NCBI GenBank assembly: GCA_018241665.1
Contig: JAFEDK010000015.1
Span: 72,949 to 136,948 of the forward strand
From: Pseudomonadota bacterium
Lineage (GTDB): Bacteria > Pseudomonadota > Gammaproteobacteria > Burkholderiales > Rhodocyclaceae
Reading direction: 5' to 3'
Length of the DNA stretch: 64,000 nt
The notes beneath the pieces are model-generated. The model searched no databases. It was not told the origin of the DNA and saw only the letters and a program-made list of their open reading frames with translations. This document shows positions 53,990 through 62,765 of this stretch, piece after piece. Position 1 is the stretch's first letter, and every line of letters starts with the position of its first letter. The position numbers were made by a program, and so were the translations under genes.

Positions 53990-55856
53990 CCCACGCCGGC
54001 GCCGGGAACGCCTGCTGCAGCTCTTGCCGCGCATCTACACCGCGCAGCCGGAGCGGAGCGCGGTGGGGGCCGTCGTCAGCGGCATGGCCGCCAGCCTGGC
54101 CCGCCTCGACGATGCGCTGACCCGCGTGCAGTACGACCGCTGGGTCGGCCTGGCCAGTACCCAGCGACGTGACGCGGACGATGCCAGCGCGGTGGAGCAG
54201 CTTGGCCAGTTGCTGCAGGTTGCGCGCCTGCCTCCGCGCCTCAATCACGCCGGCTACGACCTGCCCTCCCCCGACCGGCTGGAGGTTCGCTTCGACCACA
54301 CCGCCCCGCTGGACGAGGCCCTGAGCGAACTGATCGGCGAAGGCTGGCGGCGCCCCCGCAACGGCCGCCCGCCCCTCGACCCGGCGGAAGCCCTCGGCGC
54401 CCTGTTCCCGGGCCTCACCTTCACGCTCGGCAGCGACGAACGCAGCCTGAGCGTCACCGCCGGCAATACGGCCAGCCCCGACGATCTGGCCCCCTTCCGG
54501 GCCGTGCTCGATCCGGAACCCGGCGAAACCTACCGCCAGCGCCTGCTGATCACCGCCAGGGTGCGCACCGGCGGCCTGGCCACCCCGCGGGCGCTGCTGT
54601 CCCTGGCGATAGCCGACCTCGGCGCCGAGCCCTGCCCGCGCCTGCAGCGCCGGCAGGACAGCACCCTCGCCTTCGGCATACCGCCAGGCACCCGCAAGCG
54701 CTGCAGTGCCTGCGGCGGCAAGGGCGACATGCCCTGCCCCAACCGCGCCAAGGCCGTCGTCGAAGCCTGGCTCACCGAAAACCCGAGCTTGCCGGCCAGC
54801 CATGCCGAAAGCGCTCCGCGCCTGCGCCGCCCGTTCTCCATCGACAACCCAAGCCTGCACCCCGACCGCCCGGTGCTGAGCCTCACCATCACCGAACAGC
54901 CTGCGGCCTACCCGGCCATCCGCAGCATCGACACCGGCGAGATCACCCTCTACGCGGGCACCGTCAAACCCGGCGAAACCCTGGTGCTCTACCCCGCCGT
55001 CACGCCTGCCGAAGCCGCCCCCTTCGACGGCTTCGACGCCCCCGGCCACCACGCCTGGCTCAGCGCCCACCCAACCGGGCAGGCGCTGCTGATCGGGCCC
55101 GACGGCAGCGAGCGGGACGTCAGCCATTCGATCTTCTACCTGTGGGGCAACCGCTTCGACGATCCCCAGTCGGCCCTGGGCGCCATGCGCTGCGGCGTAC
55201 TCGACCAGCGGGTCCTCACGCCGCGCCTGCAACGCGGCAACAACCAATGGATGTTGCTGACGTTCGCCCAGCCCGACGCCGAATTCGCCGACGCCACGAC
55301 CACCATCCACACCTCCCGCTTCGCCGGGCACGACGACGTGGGCGGCACCAGCTTCGCGCTGCTCGACGGCTCGATCAGCCGCAGCGACTCCCGCTACGCG
55401 TCCATCCTGTTCGAGTCTTTCAGCAAGACCGATACCGGCAGCGCCAGCGAGGAGACCACTGCCAACGCGCCGCGCCTGTCCCTGCGCCTCGACTGGATGT
55501 CGCGCCCGCCGGCCAGCTACCGCCTGCGCATTCCCAAGACCGCCTGGGTTGCCGCCGCGGCAGCCCGTGGCGCCCTCAAGCTGGTCCGCAGCGACATCAG
55601 CCGGGCCACCGCCGCCGGCGTGCGGCCGATGCTGGACTTCCCGGAGCCGCCCCACCGCGAGGATGTCATGCCCGCCGACGGGCTTTCCGCACTCGCCATC
55701 GCCCAGCGCTGGACGGAAGACGCCGCGCCGGCGGACGGCGGATTGCAGACCGGCCTCGGCCTGACCGCCCGGGAGCAGCATGAGCCCGCCGAAGGACGCT
55801 TTTCGATGCAGGTGGTCTTCGACACCACCCGCCTGGACTGGAGCCACGCGGGGTGA
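53982..55856 (+). CDS. CIS baseplate protein I-like, extended
   Basis: A 624-residue protein. The N-terminal about 170 residues follow the phage tail protein I (gp7-like wedge) pattern: RRRERLLQLLPRIYTAQPER, SGMAASLARLDDALTRVQYD and VEQLGQLLQVARLPPRLNHA. The remaining 450 residues are beta-rich and of unknown fold. A CSACGGKGDMPC cluster near 240 suggests a structural zinc site. The ATG at 53982 lies inside the gpJ gene; a GTG three bases earlier is possible. The long C-terminal part may dock the fibres that follow. Confidence 0.75.
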   Translation: MSDPRRRRERLLQLLPRIYTAQPERSAVGAVVSGMAASLARLDDALTRVQYDRWVGLASTQRRDADDASAVEQLGQLLQVARLPPRLNHAGYDLPSPDRLEVRFDHTAPLDEALSELIGEGWRRPRNGRPPLDPAEALGALFPGLTFTLGSDERSLSVTAGNTASPDDLAPFRAVLDPEPGETYRQRLLITARVRTGGLATPRALLSLAIADLGAEPCPRLQRRQDSTLAFGIPPGTRKRCSACGGKGDMPCPNRAKAVVEAWLTENPSLPASHAESAPRLRRPFSIDNPSLHPDRPVLSLTITEQPAAYPAIRSIDTGEITLYAGTVKPGETLVLYPAVTPAEAAPFDGFDAPGHHAWLSAHPTGQALLIGPDGSERDVSHSIFYLWGNRFDDPQSALGAMRCGVLDQRVLTPRLQRGNNQWMLLTFAQPDAEFADATTTIHTSRFAGHDDVGGTSFALLDGSISRSDSRYASILFESFSKTDTGSASEETTANAPRLSLRLDWMSRPPASYRLRIPKTAWVAAAAARGALKLVRSDISRATAAGVRPMLDFPEPPHREDVMPADGLSALAIAQRWTEDAAPADGGLQTGLGLTAREQHEPAEGRFSMQVVFDTTRLDWSHAG

Positions 55857-55879
55857 GCCACCCCGAGGAGTGAAGGAAG

Positions 55880-56356
55880 ATGCCCATGAAGGAATGCCAC
55901 GGCCTCGCCGGCCGCCTGTCGATCGAACTGCGCGACCCCAGCGGCCGTGTCGTGGAACGGCGCCGGGTGGACAACCTGATCACCAATGCCGGCCGCAAGC
56001 TGCTCGCCCGCCTGTTTGCCGGCGCCGCCCAGGGGCCCGAGCTGCGCATCGCGGTCGGCGGCCAGGGCGGCGTGGTGAGCCTCGACGACACCGCCCTCGG
56101 CGATCCGCTCGATTCGGCCCCGGCCAGCATTCCGAGCATCGCGCTGGCCGACCACGACGGGCTGCCGCGCATCACCGCCCGGGTCACTGCCACGCTGCCG
56201 GCCTCCGGCAGTGCCGACCCCCAGGCCCTGCAGGAGGCCGGCATCCTGATCAGCCTGCCGGGCGCCGAAGCGGTGCTCTACAACCGGGTGACCTTCCCGC
56301 TCATCAACCGGGCAGGCAACCTCGAAATGACGCTGACCTGGGAGGTGATCTTCTGA
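55880..56356 (+). CDS. Small CIS protein between baseplate and fibres
   Basis: A 158-residue, beta-rich protein (SIELRDPSGRVVERRRVDNL, ITNAGRKLLARLFAG, and LYNRVTFPLINRAGNLEMTL at the end). Similar small proteins with an N-terminal (V)DNLITN.G motif and a C-terminal NRVTFP.IN sequence accompany tail fibres in phages, possibly as a fibre-attachment or cap protein. Its last base is the A of the next ATG. Function inferred from place only. Confidence 0.6.
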   Translation: MPMKECHGLAGRLSIELRDPSGRVVERRRVDNLITNAGRKLLARLFAGAAQGPELRIAVGGQGGVVSLDDTALGDPLDSAPASIPSIALADHDGLPRITARVTATLPASGSADPQALQEAGILISLPGAEAVLYNRVTFPLINRAGNLEMTLTWEVIF

Positions 56357-57744
56357 TGGCCGACACACCCGATCCCTATCTCCGCAAGGACCCCGGCGAC
56401 ATCATGCTCGCCGCCGACTGGAACGAGATGCAGGTGCGGGCCCGCACCGAGCTGCGCGTTCACGACCATACCGGCGACGCCACCCGCCAGATCCCCCGCG
56501 ATGGCATCAAGGACAAAGCCATCGACGCCAGCAAGATCGACCCGGACATCAAGCTGGGCGTGAAGGAACTCAGCGTCGGCGGCGCCCTGAAGGTCACCGG
56601 CACCAGCCAGCTCGCCGACATCCGCGCCGCGCTGGCGAGCTTCTCGGGGGCCCGCCTGACTACCGCCGGTGACCTCGGCATCGGCACCGACAGCCCCGAG
56701 AACGCAGAGGGCTGGAACCGGGTCGCCGACCTGGTCGGCGCCCAGCACGCCAAGCTGTCGGTCCGCGCCGGCGACATCGACGGCCGCCTGATGAGCCACA
56801 CCGGCGGCTTCTTCGGCGCCGAAGCCGGCATGATCATCGGCACCAAGAGCCTCCACCCCCTGTCCCTGGTCAGCGCCGGCGCACTGCGCCTGAAGGTGCA
56901 CGCTGCCAAGGCGGAGGATGGCACCGACACGCCGACCGTCGACCTCTTTCCCGCCAACAATCCGCTGCGCTTCTCGTCCGCCTGGACCGGCCTGGGGAAC
57001 GGCGGGAACAGCGCCGAAATCAGCAACGACACCCAGATCTACAAGACCCTGATGATCGTCGGCAACGGCAGCGCTGGCCTCGGCCGCCGCGTCTCCGTGT
57101 GGGACCGCCTGGACGTGAACGGCAGCACCTTCTCCCGCGGCCTCGACGTCAGCACCGAGGTTCCCCAGCATCTCAACGGCGACGGCACCTTCTACCGCTG
57201 GCAGGGGCAGGTGTACCTCAACGTGGATGACAACCTGTACGTCCGCGACAGCACCCGCGGCATCCGCATGCACTTCGACACCATCAACGGCATATTCAAG
57301 ACCGACGTGCTGCGCCTAGGCGACAAGTGGCGCCTGTCCGGCGTCGGCGACCACGAGGCCAACGACGACTGGCTGCGGCTCAAGAACGTGGCCAACAATG
57401 CCTACTGGGGTGGCTTCGCGGCCTCCAAGATGTGGACCATGCAGGGCCAGTACCAGCAGTCGGACCTGCGCCTGAAATGCAACATCCGCGAGATCGGCGA
57501 AGCCCTGCCGCGGTTGGGCCGGCTGCGTGGCGTCAGCTTCAACTGGAAAAGCGACACCTCGACGGAAGTGCTCGGCCTGCTCGCCCAGGACGTGGAAGCG
57601 GTGCTGCCGCAAGCCGTCGGCACAGGCCCGGACGGCTGGAAGGGCATCGACACGACGGCGGTGCTGGCCCTGCTGGTGCAGGCGGTGAAGGAACAGCAGG
57701 CGATGATCGATGCGCTGCGCGCCTCGCTGGCACAACGCAGCTGA
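56356..57744 (+). CDS. CIS tail fibre 1 with S74 self-cleaving chaperone domain
   Basis: A 462-residue fibre. The N-terminal adaptor PDPYLRKDPGDIMLAADWNE ends with HDHTGD near residue 40, shared with the next gene. The middle is glycine-rich beta repeats. At the C-terminus lies a Peptidase_S74 intramolecular chaperone: SDLRLKCNI (Ser369) and EVLGLLAQDVEAVLPQAV, with a closing coiled coil. Such domains fold the trimer then cut themselves off after the conserved Ser. It would give target recognition. Confidence 0.85.
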   Translation: MADTPDPYLRKDPGDIMLAADWNEMQVRARTELRVHDHTGDATRQIPRDGIKDKAIDASKIDPDIKLGVKELSVGGALKVTGTSQLADIRAALASFSGARLTTAGDLGIGTDSPENAEGWNRVADLVGAQHAKLSVRAGDIDGRLMSHTGGFFGAEAGMIIGTKSLHPLSLVSAGALRLKVHAAKAEDGTDTPTVDLFPANNPLRFSSAWTGLGNGGNSAEISNDTQIYKTLMIVGNGSAGLGRRVSVWDRLDVNGSTFSRGLDVSTEVPQHLNGDGTFYRWQGQVYLNVDDNLYVRDSTRGIRMHFDTINGIFKTDVLRLGDKWRLSGVGDHEANDDWLRLKNVANNAYWGGFAASKMWTMQGQYQQSDLRLKCNIREIGEALPRLGRLRGVSFNWKSDTSTEVLGLLAQDVEAVLPQAVGTGPDGWKGIDTTAVLALLVQAVKEQQAMIDALRASLAQRS

Positions 57745-57756
57745 CGGAGCACACCG

Positions 57757-59154
57757 ATGGCCGAACGCCCCGATCCCTACGTCAAGCGCAGTGCCGGCGA
57801 CATCATCCGCGCCGACGACTGGAACGAAGCCCAGGTGCAGGCCCGCGAGGCCCTGGCCGGCCACGACCACGGCGGCGGCAACGGCGCCCCGATCCCGCGG
57901 GAGGGTATCCGCGAGAAGGCCATCGACGGCAGCCGCATCGACCCAGGCGCCAGCGTCACGCTCCAGAATCTGGAAGTGCGCGGCAGCCTCAAGCTGAGCA
58001 CCCACGACCTGGCCACCCAGATCAACGACATCCTCACCAGCCTAGGCAACACGCTCGGCCGCAACGGCGGCGCCATCCAGGGCAGCCTGTCGATCAGCGA
58101 GCGCCTGACCCTGGGCAGCGAACGCCCGCCCAGCAGCCGCCTGCAACTGGGCAATCTCACCGCCATCGACGCCGGCAGCCGCAACGAGGCGTGGACCAAC
58201 CTGGGCTCCAATGCCTACTACGACGGCACCTGGAAACGCATCGACAGCGCCAAGGCCGGCGTCAACCTGCACATGAACCCGGATGCCGACGGACAGGAGT
58301 TCCGTTTCCTGCGGGTCGAGGCCGACGGCAGCAACCTGCGCAACGTCGCCACCCTGGGCAGCAAGATCTGCGCGATCACCGAAGCGAACCTGGGGATCGG
58401 CACCAGCACGCCGGCCGCCAGGCTGGACGTGCGCGGCGCGATCCACGCCGGCGGCTCCGACCTCTATTTCACCGAAACCACCCACCGCCACACCGGCTTC
58501 GGCAACCGGACCGGCTACGCGGCCCTCGAGAACGACAGCGGCGACTACAACGCGCTGATGATCCTCGGCCGCTCCACCGGCGGGCCGCTGGGAAGGGTCG
58601 TGAAGATCTGGGACAACGTGTTCATCGCCGGCAACCTGGGCACCCACGGCTATTCGCCAACCCCCAAGACGCCGGGCTGGCAGGGCGGTATCCACACCTA
58701 CGACATCGAGGCCGAGGCCACCATCTGGGCGCGCAACAACGTACAGACCGGCAACCGCGACCTTGCCGAGAACTTCGACACCGTCGAAGAACTGGAGGCC
58801 GGCGACGTGGTGAGCCTCGACCCCGACCGCAGCGGCATGCGGCGCAGCCGGCGCAGCGAGGACCCGCTGGTCCTCGGCGTGGTGTCGTCCCAACCCGGCC
58901 TGCTGCTGGGCGCCGATCCGGCCCGCCGCATCCCGCGCCCCGGTGAATACCCGGTCGCCCTGTCGGGCCGGGTGCCCTGCAAGGTCAGCGGCGAGAACGG
59001 CCCGATACGCCGCGGCGACCTGCTGACCAGCGCCAGCCTGCCCGGCCACGCCATGCGCGCCGGCGAGGCGCCTGTCGGCACCACCATCGGCAAGGCCCTC
59101 GACGCCTTCGACGGCGAGCGCGGCCTCATCGACATCTTCGTCTTCCTCCGCTGA
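57757..59154 (+). CDS. CIS tail fibre 2, same adaptor with a different C-terminal domain
   Basis: A 465-residue fibre with an adaptor PDPYVKRSAGDIIRADDWNE...HDHGG nearly matching fibre 1. The shaft includes NLEVRGSLKLSTHDLATQIN. The C-terminus differs: RDLAENFDTVEELEAGDVVS, VLGVVSSQPGLLLG, YPVALSGRVPCKVS, and GDLLTSASLPGHAMRA then GTTIGKALDAF, a module found at the ends of many phage fibres and some secreted proteins. The pair may bind two receptors or one may be a fibre base. Confidence 0.85.
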   Translation: MAERPDPYVKRSAGDIIRADDWNEAQVQAREALAGHDHGGGNGAPIPREGIREKAIDGSRIDPGASVTLQNLEVRGSLKLSTHDLATQINDILTSLGNTLGRNGGAIQGSLSISERLTLGSERPPSSRLQLGNLTAIDAGSRNEAWTNLGSNAYYDGTWKRIDSAKAGVNLHMNPDADGQEFRFLRVEADGSNLRNVATLGSKICAITEANLGIGTSTPAARLDVRGAIHAGGSDLYFTETTHRHTGFGNRTGYAALENDSGDYNALMILGRSTGGPLGRVVKIWDNVFIAGNLGTHGYSPTPKTPGWQGGIHTYDIEAEATIWARNNVQTGNRDLAENFDTVEELEAGDVVSLDPDRSGMRRSRRSEDPLVLGVVSSQPGLLLGADPARRIPRPGEYPVALSGRVPCKVSGENGPIRRGDLLTSASLPGHAMRAGEAPVGTTIGKALDAFDGERGLIDIFVFLR

Positions 59155-59173
59155 CCCCACTGCAAAGACCATC

Positions 59174-59389
59174 ATGAAAAGCCAACTCGAAGCCCGCCTG
59201 CACGAACTCCGCGACGAATACGACGCCGGCACCAAGGTGCTCGCCGACCTGCAGAAGAAACAGGACGAGTTGCGCAGCACCCTGCTGCGCATCAGCGGCG
59301 CCATCCAGGTGCTGGAAGAAGTCCTGGCCACCGAAACGGCCGCCGACGCCGGCAGCGATGCCAGCGGCCCGCGCCTCGTCGCCAACTGA
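59174..59389 (+). CDS. Small coiled-coil protein after the fibres
   Basis: A 71-residue protein with a 45-residue amphipathic helix (MKSQLEARLHELRDEYDAGT and KVLADLQKKQDELRSTLLRI) and a disordered Ala/Gly/Asp tail. It is likely a fibre chaperone or trimeric attachment peptide; no family is recognised. Follows fibre 2 by 19 bases. Confidence 0.7.
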   Translation: MKSQLEARLHELRDEYDAGTKVLADLQKKQDELRSTLLRISGAIQVLEEVLATETAADAGSDASGPRLVAN

Positions 59390-59402
59390 ACGCAGGCCAT
59401 CG

Positions 59403-60698
59403 ATGGACGGACCGGTGACGCTCTGCGGCCCCGACGGCCTGCCGGCCGGGAAGCGGCAGTTCACGGCTGCCGACGGCCTGCGGCTGACGGTCGGCGTCCC
59501 CCCCGGCCGCCGCCTCGCCTACGCCCGCCTGCAGCTGGCGGCCGCGGACGGCAGCGTCCAGACCATCCAGCCGGCACTGCAGAGCGACGCCGGCGACAAG
59601 ACCCTGGACGGCAATGCAGCGGTCACGCTGCGCTGGGCCACCGCGGACTGGGGCGAGGAGCGCGCCGTCACCGGTCTCACCGTCATCGCCGACAACCCGC
59701 CGCCCCGGAATGGCCTGCGGGCACGGCTCTTCAACCGCGGCAACTGGCTGCCGGTAATGCCCCTCGACACCCTGCCCACCGGCAGCCGCCAGGGCTTTCC
59801 ACCCCAGAGTGCCAGCCGCCTGAGCGTGGAAACCCTCGTCGAGGGCAAGGTCGGCGACACGGCCACCGGCGTCCTCATCCCCGGCCCGCTGGCGATCAAG
59901 CAGCTCAGCATTCACCTCAGTCAGCAACCCTGCGGCCTGACGGTGGCCGTGGACGACGACGCGCCCTTCTTCACGCCGGACGGGCCGCTGCCGCTCACGC
60001 CCGTCGAAGTGAGCGGGCTGGCCCGAGCCCTGAACCGCTACCGCAGCGACCATCCGCAGTCCGTCAGCCTGCCGCTGCTGATCCGATGCGCCGGCCATCA
60101 GGCCTTCGTGGTATCGGCCTTCGAGGCCGGACTGGAACCCCTGCCGCCACCGCCGGCACCGCCCGTTCCACCGCCCGGCCCGGCGGACACGGCACGCCCC
60201 GGCGAACAACCCTGGCTCCCGGAAGGCCAGGGCAGCACGGCCTTGGCCCGCCTGTGCGACAGCCACCATGCGGCCGCCGTCGTGCTGCCGCCGATCGAGA
60301 GCGGCGCGCTGTCCAGCATCGCACTGCGCCTGCGTCCCCTTGGCCAGACCACTCGGGGGCAGCTGTGCATCCATCTCGCGAACGGCGCCCTGCCGCAGCA
60401 AAACCCGTTGCTGGCCATGGACTTCGAGCTGCTGGCAGACGAACCTTCCACCGCGGCCTCGGCCTGGTTGACGGCGCGCCTTCCCGCTCCGCAAACCCTG
60501 GCAGGCACCTGGTGGCTGGTGTGCCGGGTGCGCGAAGGCGCTGTGCTGTGGTACGCCGATCCGGACCGGCCGCCACGGGTGACGGACAGCCGTTACCAGA
60601 CCGCCGACGGCCCCTGGCTGCCCCTCGACGGGCCGGGTGAAGCCCCCTGGCTGCAACTGCGGGTCGGCGTGCTGGACGCGGCCCCGGCCACCACCTGA
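59403..60698 (+). CDS. Large CIS accessory protein, function unknown
   Basis: A 431-residue protein with two beta-rich halves joined by a proline-rich linker (PPPPAPPVPPPGP near 242-254). The first half includes LTVGVPPGRRLAYARLQLAA, the second AAAVVLPPIESGALSSIALR and WWLVCRVREGAVLWYADPDR, resembling carbohydrate- or surface-binding beta sandwiches. It might be an accessory fibre, a surface adhesin or a cargo protein. No enzyme motif is seen. Confidence 0.55.
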   Translation: MDGPVTLCGPDGLPAGKRQFTAADGLRLTVGVPPGRRLAYARLQLAAADGSVQTIQPALQSDAGDKTLDGNAAVTLRWATADWGEERAVTGLTVIADNPPPRNGLRARLFNRGNWLPVMPLDTLPTGSRQGFPPQSASRLSVETLVEGKVGDTATGVLIPGPLAIKQLSIHLSQQPCGLTVAVDDDAPFFTPDGPLPLTPVEVSGLARALNRYRSDHPQSVSLPLLIRCAGHQAFVVSAFEAGLEPLPPPPAPPVPPPGPADTARPGEQPWLPEGQGSTALARLCDSHHAAAVVLPPIESGALSSIALRLRPLGQTTRGQLCIHLANGALPQQNPLLAMDFELLADEPSTAASAWLTARLPAPQTLAGTWWLVCRVREGAVLWYADPDRPPRVTDSRYQTADGPWLPLDGPGEAPWLQLRVGVLDAAPATT

Positions 60699-60708
60699 GG
60701 ACGATCCC

Positions 60709-61479
60709 ATGCTGGGAGCCCTGGAAAACCTGCTGCTGCCCGCCCTGCGGAAGACCTTCGGTGCCGCCCAGGACCTGCAGGGGGGGCCCGCCACCGCCCC
60801 TTCCCAGGGTGACAGCCGCGTCGCCCTCCACGCCACCCGGCTTCGCCGGCCGCGCCGTACAGCAGACGGCGACGCAATGCCGACCCGGGATCCGGCCAGC
60901 CAGGGCTGGCAAGGAACACTGACAAGCGATGCGGCACACCCGCTGGATTTTCTGCTGCCGACGGAGGCCGTCGGCGAGCTGGCTGAAGTGCAGAGCCCGC
61001 CGGGACGGATCCTGGCCGCCGGCGATGCCTACCTGCTGGACGACCGCAAGCTGCGCTTCTTCCGCGCCCCGCCGGGCCCGGTCGTCGTACGCACCCGCGG
61101 CGCGCCGAGCGCCGGCTACCGGGAGCGCAGCGAAGGACACATCGACCTGGAGTTACGAGTCTGGGCGAAGGACCGGGACAGCATCGACACGCTTCTGGCG
61201 CGCGCCCTGCAAACCGTGCTGGCCACCTTCGAATCCCTCAATGTCATCGACCTGACGGGGGCCGCGCCGGGCTTCGCGCTGCGGCTGACCCGCCTGCGCC
61301 TCGAACTGACAGACGTCACCCGCCATTTCGACGCGGCCGCGCCGACCTGGCTGCTGGGGGTGGCCCACTGCCGGCTGCACGGAGAACTGGAACTGGCGCT
61401 GACACTGGGTGCGCCGGAAGAGGAAGGACGGATCGCCGACGTGGCGATCCAGCTGCACAGCCCATCGAAAGCGGGCTGA
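60709..61479 (+). CDS. Last CIS gene, possible tail terminator/cap protein
   Basis: A 256-residue protein. The N-terminus MLGALENLLLPALRKTF is an amphipathic helix; the C-terminal 130 residues (GHIDLELRVWAKDRDSIDTL, LARALQTVLATFESLNVIDL and LRLELTDVTRHFDAAAPTWL) alternate strands and helices as in phage tail-terminator (gpU-like/Afp16) proteins that cap the tube and sheath. In CIS clusters a terminator gene usually comes last, which agrees. The similarity is in pattern only. Confidence 0.5.
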   Translation: MLGALENLLLPALRKTFGAAQDLQGGPATAPSQGDSRVALHATRLRRPRRTADGDAMPTRDPASQGWQGTLTSDAAHPLDFLLPTEAVGELAEVQSPPGRILAAGDAYLLDDRKLRFFRAPPGPVVVRTRGAPSAGYRERSEGHIDLELRVWAKDRDSIDTLLARALQTVLATFESLNVIDLTGAAPGFALRLTRLRLELTDVTRHFDAAAPTWLLGVAHCRLHGELELALTLGAPEEEGRIADVAIQLHSPSKAG

Positions 61480-61496
61480 GGACGGGCTGGCAGGAC

Positions 61497-61530
61497 AAGG
61501 CGGCAGCTCCGCGATCGGAGCTGCCGCCTT
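61497..61530. terminator. Bidirectional terminator between CIS operon and wecB
   Basis: AAGGCGGCAGCTCCG, loop CGAT, CGGAGCTGCCGCCTT, a 15-bp perfect stem, 17 bases after the last CIS gene and eight before the convergent wecB stop. T-runs are short on both sides, so efficiency is uncertain. Confidence 0.65.
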
Positions 61531-61538
61531 GGGTGAGA

Positions 61539-62648
61539 TCAGGACGCCAGCAGGCGATCCAGCTCGGCAACGATGCGCTCGGCGGCCTTGCCGTCCCACA
61601 GCAGCGGACGCCGCCCCTGCTTGCCCTGGCCGGCCAGTACCTTGGCGGCTTCTTCGAGGATGCGGGCCGGATCGGTGCCGACCAGCACATTGCTGCCTTC
61701 GTCGATGGTCACCGGGCGCTCGGTGTTCTCGCGCAGGGTCAGGCAGGGCACGCCCAGCGCGGTGGTTTCCTCCTGCAGGCCGCCGCTGTCGGTCATGATC
61801 AGCGCCGCGTCCTTCCACAGGTTGAGGAATTCCATGTAGGACTGGGGCTTGGTCAGCACGACGTTGGGGCCCAGGTCGAGGCCGAATTTTTCCAGGTTGC
61901 CGCGGGTGCGCGGATGCACCGGGAAGATCAGCGGCAGATCGACAGCGATTTGCTTCAGCGCGCCGGCGATGCCCCGCAGGTTGGCCTCGTCATCCACGTT
62001 GGACGGGCGGTGCAGGGTCACCACGCCATAGCGGGGGTACCGGGCCTTCAGCGCCTGGGTTTCGAGGCCGCTCTTGTCGGAGGCGTCGAGCTGGTCGCGC
62101 TGGAAGAGCAGGTTGTCCACCATCACGTGGCCGACGTGGAAGACCGCAGCCGGGTTCTTGCCTTCCTTCAGCAGATTGTCGACACCCGCCGGCTCGGTAC
62201 AGAAGAACCAGTCGGAAATGCTGTCGGTGACGAGGCGGTTGATCTCTTCCGGCATGCGCATGTCGCCGCTGCGCAGGCCCGCTTCCACGTGGGCCACCGG
62301 AATGTCGAGCTTCTTGGCGTCGATGGAGCAGGCCAGCGTGGAATTCACATCGCCGACCACCAGCACGCAATCGGGACGCGCCTGCTGGCAGATCTCCTCG
62401 AAGGCCACCATGATCTTGGCGGTCTGGGTGGCATGGCTGCCGCCGCCGGCTTCCAGGTGATAGTCGGGCTTGGGAATCCCCAGCTCGTCGAAGAACACGT
62501 CGCTCATCTCCCGGTCGTAGTGCTGGCCGGTGTGGACGATCTTGAACTCGAAGCGGTCCGCCCGGGCCTGCAAGGCCCGCACGATCGGCGCGATCTTCAT
62601 GAAATTGGGGCGCGCGCCGGCGACGAGGTAGATCAGCGAACGGGACAT
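61539..62648 (-). CDS. wecB: UDP-N-acetylglucosamine 2-epimerase
   Basis: A 369-residue non-hydrolysing cytoplasmic epimerase making UDP-ManNAc for surface polysaccharides. Motifs include MSRSLIYLVAGARPNFMKIA, KIVHTGQHYDREMSDVFFDE, VVGDVNSTLACSIDAKKLDI, HVEAGLRSGDMRMPEEINR, VVTLHRPSNVD and DSGGLQEETTALGVPCLTLR. It is followed upstream on the same strand by rfbC and rfbA, forming a nucleotide-sugar block. Confidence 0.96.
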   Translation of the reverse strand: MSRSLIYLVAGARPNFMKIAPIVRALQARADRFEFKIVHTGQHYDREMSDVFFDELGIPKPDYHLEAGGGSHATQTAKIMVAFEEICQQARPDCVLVVGDVNSTLACSIDAKKLDIPVAHVEAGLRSGDMRMPEEINRLVTDSISDWFFCTEPAGVDNLLKEGKNPAAVFHVGHVMVDNLLFQRDQLDASDKSGLETQALKARYPRYGVVTLHRPSNVDDEANLRGIAGALKQIAVDLPLIFPVHPRTRGNLEKFGLDLGPNVVLTKPQSYMEFLNLWKDAALIMTDSGGLQEETTALGVPCLTLRENTERPVTIDEGSNVLVGTDPARILEEAAKVLAGQGKQGRRPLLWDGKAAERIVAELDRLLAS

Positions 62649-62765
62649 ACGGAGGCTCCACGGACAAAAGATGACAGGGGCACATTATCGCCCGCCCCCG
62701 GCGGCACCAACAGAGAAATAGTTGTCAGGTGGACAACGGAGCCGCCCGACATGCCAGCACGAGCA

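Noticed and set aside
53958-55847. Minus-strand open frame of 629 codons opposite the gpI-like gene
   Set aside because: Gly/Ala/Arg-rich shadow with no recognisable domain; the plus strand is coupled to gpJ by overlap.
43225-61479. Resident prophage
   Set aside because: Only tail-type genes are present. No integrase, att-like repeats, portal, capsid, terminase, holin or endolysin, and the unit is one operon closed by a terminator.
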